A stretch of DNA of 64,000 bases from Sphingomonas swuensis (GTDB lineage: Bacteria; Pseudomonadota; Alphaproteobacteria; Sphingomonadales; Sphingomonadaceae). The position numbers and the translations under genes were made by a program. Below the pieces are notes generated by a model that saw nothing but the letters and a program-made list of their open reading frames with translations, did not search any database and was not told where the DNA came from. How positions within the stretch are numbered: position 1 is the first letter of the stretch; each line of letters opens with the position of its first letter. The DNA is taken from the NCBI RefSeq assembly GCF_039538045.1, contig NZ_BAABBQ010000001.1:2316001-2380000 (forward strand), written 5' to 3'. Below are positions 59,281 through 64,000 of the stretch, one piece after another.

Positions 59281-60786
59281 ATGAAGGGACGGATTGGCGC
59301 AGCGGCACTAGCGTTCCTACTAGCCTCCTCGGTCGCATCCGCCGCACCTCCGGCCGAGCGTGACTGGAGCGAGGCGCTCGCCCGCGACGCCCAGGCCCTC
59401 CACGACGACCTCGCCGCCAATCATCCCGGCGCGGTCAACAGCCTCGACCCCGGGTTCAACGCCAACAATGATCGCCAGCTCAAGCTCGCGCTCGAGCGGG
59501 CGAAGAGCGCGCGAAGCTACGCCGACTATTTCTTCCCGCTGCGCATCTACGTCTCCTCCTTCGACGACGGCCATCTCGGCTTTGGCGCGCTCGGCAACAC
59601 GCCCAACGACCTGCGCTGGCCCGGCTTCGCCACCCGCTACGACGGGCGAGGCCGGATCGTGGTCGGGACCAGCGAGCCGGAAAGCCCGGTGCCGCAGGGC
59701 GCCGAGCTGCTGTCCTGCGACGGGATGAGCGCAAGCCGCTATGCCGAGGCGACGCTCGGGACCATGTGGGGCCGCTGGTCGCTCGAGGCGCAGCAGCAGC
59801 GCATGGGCGCCTTCCTGTTCATCGACGAGAGCAGCAACCTCATCCCCAAGGCGAAGGAATGCACCTTCGCCATCGCCGGGCAGAGAAAGAGCATTCCCTT
59901 GTCCTGGCAACCGCTTGCCCTCGACCGGGTCGGGCCGCTGCTCAACAGCCTCCAGGGGCGCCGGAGCCGCGACTTCGGCGAGCGGACGCTGCCTGGTGGT
60001 ATCCGCTGGCTGGCGATGCCCTCCTTCGACGGCGACCCCGCTTCCGCCGCCGCCAAGGCGCTTCCGGGGATGATCGCACGCGCACGCTCGGATCGCGCCG
60101 CGATGCTCGCCGCCCCGGCGATCGTCCTTGACCTGCGCGGCAACGGCGGCGGCTCGTCCGACTGGTCGCGGCAGCTTGCGGTCGCCCTGTGGGGTGAAGG
60201 CGCCGAGGACAGCCTTCCGCCCGGCCCGACCGTCGAGGTCGATTGGCGCGCTTCGCCCGCCAACCTCGCCGAGATCGCCAACGGCTATGCCGAGCGCCGC
60301 GGAAGCGAGGGCTTCTCCGCGCCCGTGGACAACTGGTACCGCTCGGTCATTGCCGGCCTCGGCGTGGCCGTCGCCCGCAAGCAGGCGCTTTGGCGGCACG
60401 TCGATTTCGATGCCTCCGGGCCATCCGCCGCCAGCAGCGAAGGAAAGCGGCCGACGGCGCCCGCGCTAGCGCGCCCGGTTCGCCCGATCTACGTCCTGAC
60501 CGATTCCTCCTGCGCCTCGGCCTGCCTCGACGCGCTCGACCGGTGGACCGCGCTCGGCGCCATCCAGATCGGCCGTCCGACCAGCGCAGACACGCTCTAC
60601 ATGGAAATCCGCGACCGCACCCTGCCCTCGCGCCTGACCAGCATCAGCGTGCCGATGAAGGTCTATCGCGGACGCAAGCGCGGCTCCAACCAGCCGGCGA
60701 TGCCCGTGCATCGCTTCGACGGCGACATCAGCGACACCGCCGCGCTCGAGACCTGGGTGACGAGCCTTGCCGCCGCGCGCCGCTAG
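59281..60786 (+). CDS. S41-family peptidase-like exported protein
   Basis: 501 residues. A signal peptide (AALAFLLASSVASA) precedes a region with DDGHLGFG, and a tail-specific-protease-like core: AIVLDLRGNGGGSSDWS and later YVLTDSSCASACLDALDRW, where the Ser of the second motif fits the catalytic serine of S41 proteases. I see no PDZ domain and the Lys partner is not obvious, so activity is uncertain. Strong ribosome site GGGGGAG before ATG 59281. Confidence 0.75.
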   Translation: MKGRIGAAALAFLLASSVASAAPPAERDWSEALARDAQALHDDLAANHPGAVNSLDPGFNANNDRQLKLALERAKSARSYADYFFPLRIYVSSFDDGHLGFGALGNTPNDLRWPGFATRYDGRGRIVVGTSEPESPVPQGAELLSCDGMSASRYAEATLGTMWGRWSLEAQQQRMGAFLFIDESSNLIPKAKECTFAIAGQRKSIPLSWQPLALDRVGPLLNSLQGRRSRDFGERTLPGGIRWLAMPSFDGDPASAAAKALPGMIARARSDRAAMLAAPAIVLDLRGNGGGSSDWSRQLAVALWGEGAEDSLPPGPTVEVDWRASPANLAEIANGYAERRGSEGFSAPVDNWYRSVIAGLGVAVARKQALWRHVDFDASGPSAASSEGKRPTAPALARPVRPIYVLTDSSCASACLDALDRWTALGAIQIGRPTSADTLYMEIRDRTLPSRLTSISVPMKVYRGRKRGSNQPAMPVHRFDGDISDTAALETWVTSLAAARR

Positions 60787-61054
60787 CCTCCTCCTCCTCG
60801 CGCTGCTGCTTGCCGGTTGCGCCGATCCGCCGCCGACCACCATCGACGGAAGCTCGCCCGAGGCCTTCGCCGCCTCGACCAGCGCGGCCCGCGAGGAGCT
60901 GCCCGTCGCCGACCGCCTTATGTTCGATCGCGCCCTCGCCTCGGTGCCCGCCCGGCGCTACTCGTCTGGCGACCCCGAGCAGCTCCGCCGAACCACCTTC
61001 GACGGAATGACCGCCGCGCAGGTCGTCGACGACCAGCGCCGCCGCTCGCGCTGA
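60767..61054 (+). CDS. Small lipoprotein (DUF6694-like)
   Basis: 95 residues from TTG 60767, overlapping the S41-like gene by 20 bp. MPPRAASLLLLALLLAGC gives a lipobox with the Cys at residue 18. The mature part (ADRLMFDRALASVPARR, RRTTFDGMTAAQVV) resembles DUF6694-type small lipoproteins. Function unknown. Confidence 0.7.
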   Translation: MPPRAASLLLLALLLAGCADPPPTTIDGSSPEAFAASTSAAREELPVADRLMFDRALASVPARRYSSGDPEQLRRTTFDGMTAAQVVDDQRRRSR

Positions 61055-61061
61055 AACGTCG

Positions 61062-61078
61062 CCCGGGCTTGACCCGGG
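61062..61078. repeat. REP-like hairpin repeat, copy 3
   Basis: CCCGGG-CTTGA-CCCGGG, in the gap before the quinone reductase gene; like copy 1 near 22.1 kb. Confidence 0.6.
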
Positions 61079-61154
61079 ACGCGCCAGCCTCTCACTGCAG
61101 CAGCGACAGGCGGGCGGGCGCGACGGCGCTCGCCGGCACGACGAGGAGAGACAG

Positions 61155-62153
61155 ATGCGCGCATTGCTTTCGCAGGCCCCCGGCGGGCCCGACACGCTCC
61201 AGCTGGCCGAGCTCCCCGATCCCGTGCCGTCCACCGGCGAGCTGCTCGTCCGGGTCCATGCCGCCGCGATCAACTATCCCGACGTCCTGATCATCGAGGA
61301 CAAGTATCAGATGCGCCCGCCGCGGCCGTTCGCGCCCGGCGGCGAGATCGCCGGCGAGGTCATCGGCATCGGCGAGGGCGTTACCGGCTGGTCGGTCGGC
61401 GACCGGCTGATCGCCGTCCCGGGCTTCGGCGGCCTGGTCGAGAAGATCGTCATCCCCGCCGCCTCCGCCTTCCGCCTGCCCGAGAGCCGCAGCTACACCG
61501 ACGGCGCCGCCCTTCTCCTCACCTACGCCACCTCGATCCACGCCTTGTGGGACCGCGGCCAGCTTAAGGCCGGCGAGACCCTTCTGGTGCTCGGCGCGGC
61601 GGGCGGGGTCGGGCTCGCCGCGGTCGAGCTCGGCAAGGCCCGCGGCGCCCGCGTGATCGCCGCCGTCTCGAGCGAGGACAAGGCTCAGGCCGCGCGCGAC
61701 GCCGGCGCCGACGAGGCGATCGTCTATCCGCGCGGACCCTTCGACAAGGACGCCAGCAAGGCGCTCGCCGAGCAGTTCAAGGCCGCTGTCGGCCCCAAGG
61801 GCGCCGACGTCATCTACGATCCCGTCGGCGGCGATTATTGCGAGCCCGCGCTCCGCGCCATCGCCTGGGAAGGCCGCTACCTCGTGGTCGGCTTTCCTGC
61901 CGGAATCCCGAGGCTCCCGCTCAACCTGACGCTCCTCAAGAGCTGCAATGTCTGCGGCGTCTTCTGGGGCGCCTTCGCCGCGCGTGACCAGGCCGCCAAC
62001 CAGGCCCATGTCGAGGAATTGTTCGCGCTTTGGGACGCCGGCAGGATCAGCCCGCGAGTCAGTGCCACCTACCCGCTCGAGCGCGCCGGCGAGGCGATCG
62101 CCGCGATGGCCGCGCGCCAGGTCATCGGCAAGCTGGTGGTCGAGATCGGCTGA
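61155..62153 (+). CDS. NADPH:quinone oxidoreductase, zinc-free MDR family
   Basis: 332 residues. N-terminal catalytic domain (INYPDVLIIEDKYQMRPPRPFAPGGEIAGEV) and a C-terminal Rossmann domain with LVLGAAGGVGLAAVELGKARGARVIAAVSSEDK. The metal-binding Cys/His of zinc alcohol dehydrogenases are absent, which places it among quinone oxidoreductases (Qor-like). VIYDPVGGDYCEPALRAI is also typical. Ribosome site GAGGAGA before ATG 61155. Confidence 0.88.
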   Translation: MRALLSQAPGGPDTLQLAELPDPVPSTGELLVRVHAAAINYPDVLIIEDKYQMRPPRPFAPGGEIAGEVIGIGEGVTGWSVGDRLIAVPGFGGLVEKIVIPAASAFRLPESRSYTDGAALLLTYATSIHALWDRGQLKAGETLLVLGAAGGVGLAAVELGKARGARVIAAVSSEDKAQAARDAGADEAIVYPRGPFDKDASKALAEQFKAAVGPKGADVIYDPVGGDYCEPALRAIAWEGRYLVVGFPAGIPRLPLNLTLLKSCNVCGVFWGAFAARDQAANQAHVEELFALWDAGRISPRVSATYPLERAGEAIAAMAARQVIGKLVVEIG

Positions 62154-62167
62154 CCACTCGCGAGAAG

Positions 62168-63511
62168 CTATTCCGCCGGCTGCGCCCGTCCTTCCAGCCG
62201 CGCGCGCCGGAATGGCTGGCGCTGCTGGTAGGCGAGGCTCTTCCACAGCCATTCCATCGGCCCGTTCTCGAAGCGGCGCATCCACAGCACCGCCGCGACC
62301 AGTTCGAGCGCGATGACGATGGCGGCGACCAGCGTCATGTCGGCCATGCCCCAGCGGCCCGCCAATCCGAAGCCCCAGGGCGCGAACACCACCCACATCA
62401 TCAACAGCGACGTGAAGAGGTAAATGCTGAGCGGCATCTTGCCCGCCGCGGCGAAGGGAGCGAGCAGCCGTCGCCCGAGCGACGCTCGAAGCGCCAGATG
62501 GACGAGCCCGACATGTCCCAGCGTCACGGCCAGCCTGGCGATGTCCTCGAACATCCGCTGCCAGTGGATCCCGGGCTGGAATGTCAGCCGCTCGGCCCAC
62601 AAGGTGCCCCTCAGGCTGAGCCCGACCGCGTAGCCGACCACCAGCAGCGCCGCATAGGTGCGCGTGCTCGCCTTCCCCTGGATGATCCCCCATTGGTAGA
62701 GCGCCATTCCGATCAGCATGGTCGCCAGGATCTCGCCTTCGATCTGCCAGAAGAAATTGCTCATCACCATCAGCCAGCCGTCCCGCTGGAACGCCCAATA
62801 GGCGCCGAAGCTTGAGCGCCGCGCCTGGTCTGCTGCCTCGATGCTCTTCATCTTGTCCGGGCTCGCGGCGGGCAGGCTGCTCCGGCGCAGGTCGCGCGCC
62901 TTCTGCTCCTCGACCTTCTTCGAATCGGCCTCGCTCAGCGTGACCCCCGACGCGGCTTGGGCGGCAAGCTGCTCGACCTTCGCGCGCTCGGTCACCGCGC
63001 TGCGATATTCCATGGCTCCGACGGTCATCAGCGCGGCGATGATCAGCGCCGCCCAGCCGAGCTGGCCCCGTGGGCCGGTCCTGCGGAAGGGGAAGAGGAA
63101 GATGGCGGCGATGCCGTAGACCAGCAGGATGTCCCCCATCCACATCAGCAGCAGCGCGTTGGCCAGCCCGAACAGGATCAGCCACAGGTTGCGGCGATAG
63201 TGGAGGTCGGCGACCTCGACCGGCCCGTCGGGCGTCATTGCGCGCCTTGCCATGATCATGATGCCCGCGCCGAACAGCAGTTCGAGCAGGCCGCGCTGGG
63301 TCCCCTCCAGCGTCACGTGAAGGATCAGGGTCGCCCAATAGTCGGCGGGCGTCCAGCTTGGATGGCGAAGCTCGAACAGCGGCGGCCCGCCATATCCGCC
63401 CATCCACGAGATGTTCATGAGCAGGATCAGCAGGATCGCGAGGCCCCGCAGGATGTCGAGCGAGGGAATGCGATCCCCTTCGGCAATTCGAGAGATGCCG
63501 TTCGTGTCCAT
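62168..63511 (-). CDS. DUF418 family membrane protein
   Basis: 447 residues from the second of two adjacent ATGs (63511; the first is 63514), which has better spacing to GGGGAGG. About ten helices. The start RIPSLDILRGLAILLILLMN and the middle GLLELLFGAGIMIMARRA, NLWLILFGLANALLLMWMGDIL are typical of DUF418/YeiB-like proteins, and the C-terminal part GKMPLSIYLFTSLLMMWVVF is the DUF418 domain. A hydrophilic insert (about 195-260) lies between helices. Function unknown; an acyltransferase role has been suggested for relatives. Confidence 0.87.
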   Translation of the reverse strand: MDTNGISRIAEGDRIPSLDILRGLAILLILLMNISWMGGYGGPPLFELRHPSWTPADYWATLILHVTLEGTQRGLLELLFGAGIMIMARRAMTPDGPVEVADLHYRRNLWLILFGLANALLLMWMGDILLVYGIAAIFLFPFRRTGPRGQLGWAALIIAALMTVGAMEYRSAVTERAKVEQLAAQAASGVTLSEADSKKVEEQKARDLRRSSLPAASPDKMKSIEAADQARRSSFGAYWAFQRDGWLMVMSNFFWQIEGEILATMLIGMALYQWGIIQGKASTRTYAALLVVGYAVGLSLRGTLWAERLTFQPGIHWQRMFEDIARLAVTLGHVGLVHLALRASLGRRLLAPFAAAGKMPLSIYLFTSLLMMWVVFAPWGFGLAGRWGMADMTLVAAIVIALELVAAVLWMRRFENGPMEWLWKSLAYQQRQPFRRARLEGRAQPAE

Positions 63512-63668
63512 CATTGCCTCCCCTTCGAGCAATGCCGGTAAGCATGAATGATGAACCCGTAACGACATGGTGGCAAGCAGGGCGCGCGGAACACGCGAGT
63601 CGTCCCGACATTGCCCTTGGCCCCGCCGGGCCCTATCTCCCGTTCACCATCCGGACGGGGAGTTTTAC

Positions 63669-63995
63669 GTGACCACCTTCGACGATCGCGAGCGGGCCTT
63701 CGAAACCAAGTTCGCGCATGACGAGGAGATGCGCTTCCGGGTCATCGCGCGTCGCAACAAGCTGCTCGGCCACTGGGCGGCCGGCCTCATGAAGCTCTCC
63801 CCGATCGAAGCCGAGGCCTATGCCAAGGACGTGGTCCGCGCCGACTTCGAGGAAGCCGGCGACGAGGACGTCATCCGCAAGCTGCTCGGCGACCTCACCG
63901 CTGCCGACATCGAGATCGACGACGCCGCCATCCGCCAGGCGCTCGCCGACCAGACGGTCGAGGCCAAGCGCCAGTTGATGGAAGCGAAGGGCTGA
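63669..63995 (+). CDS. F-ATPase zeta (inhibitor) subunit, DUF1476
   Basis: 108 residues from GTG 63669 with GGGGAG upstream. Matches the alphaproteobacterial zeta subunit: TTFDDRERAFETKFAHDEEM, FRVIARRNKLLGHWAAGLM, AEAYAKDVVRADFEEAGDED, VIRKLLGDLTAADIEID. In Paracoccus this protein binds F1 and blocks ATP hydrolysis through its N-terminus. The inhibitory N-terminal segment is kept. The atp operon is not in the window. Confidence 0.92.
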   Translation: MTTFDDRERAFETKFAHDEEMRFRVIARRNKLLGHWAAGLMKLSPIEAEAYAKDVVRADFEEAGDEDVIRKLLGDLTAADIEIDDAAIRQALADQTVEAKRQLMEAKG

Positions 63996-64000
63996 TCCGA

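Noticed and set aside
61092..63611. 839-codon minus-strand frame across the quinone reductase and DUF418 genes
   Set aside because: Its reading frame differs from DUF418 and no domain is seen; it is an artefact of codon bias.

Overview
The window is GC-rich (about two thirds by eye), densely packed chromosomal DNA from an alphaproteobacterium, most likely a member of the Sphingomonadales. Evidence: an UrcA-family protein, an NDUFA12-like complex I accessory subunit next to a DUF2155 gene, an F-ATPase zeta-subunit (DUF1476) gene, a TIGR02300-type zinc-ribbon acidic protein, a Flp/type IVb pilin, an HWE-family histidine kinase, the tRNA-Trp/secE/nusG order, and the codon use. It is mostly core genome. 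I see no phage, transposase, integrase or CRISPR array.

Layout. 1-5.1 kb: a cut-off exported protein, a DUF4112 protein, a solitary peptide-type ABC binding lipoprotein, a bifunctional class A penicillin-binding protein and a Flp pilin. 5.2-8.7 kb: tRNA-Ala, the TIGR02300 gene, cmk, a ThDP enzyme and a HEPN-like small protein. 8.6-12.4 kb: thiG and thiS split by an opposite-strand gene, then aroQ-accB-accC. 12.5-18.2 kb: an HWE hybrid kinase, aat converging on DUF2155/NDUFA12, DUF192, a two-domain cold-shock protein and recX. 18.3-21.1 kb: an orphan fatty acyl-AMP ligase with a winged-helix regulator, and tRNA-Trp. 21.3-50.0 kb: the normally compact secE-nusG-rplKAJL-rpoBC cluster, here broken into four blocks. 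The spacers hold msrA, a hydrolase, an ABC exporter, a BaiN-type flavoprotein, an M16 peptidase, UrcA, a Trp-attenuated aroF-trpE-trpG operon, and a DUF2975/HTH/membrane-protein operon. 50.1-64 kb: two tandem entericidin-like lipoproteins, tRNA-Leu, a GGDEF-EAL protein, an LplT-like MFS protein, pgsA, an SCP2 protein, a GST, a LytTR regulator divergent from a DUF2306 protein, a succinyl-CoA:3-ketoacid transferase operon with an NTF2-like gene between its subunits, an S41-like protein, a quinone reductase, a DUF418 protein and the ATPase zeta subunit.

How the genes work together. aroF, trpE and trpG are translationally coupled (GTGA and ATGA overlaps) behind a short leader peptide with three Trp codons and a terminator hairpin. 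This is a classical ribosome-mediated attenuator that places the first shikimate enzyme under tryptophan control. accB/accC make the biotin-carboxylase half of acetyl-CoA carboxylase, next to aroQ. rpoBC, cut off from rplJL by about 2.4 kb, appears to have its own promoter candidate and carries hairpin repeats between rpoB and rpoC and after rpoC.

The most interesting items are the trp attenuator over aroF, a three-hairpin repeat element inside the trpE reading frame, the split rRNA-protein/RNA polymerase cluster, the gene between the two CoA-transferase subunits, and two genes whose only sensible start codon is CTG. I did not find a large undescribed defence or biosynthetic system.
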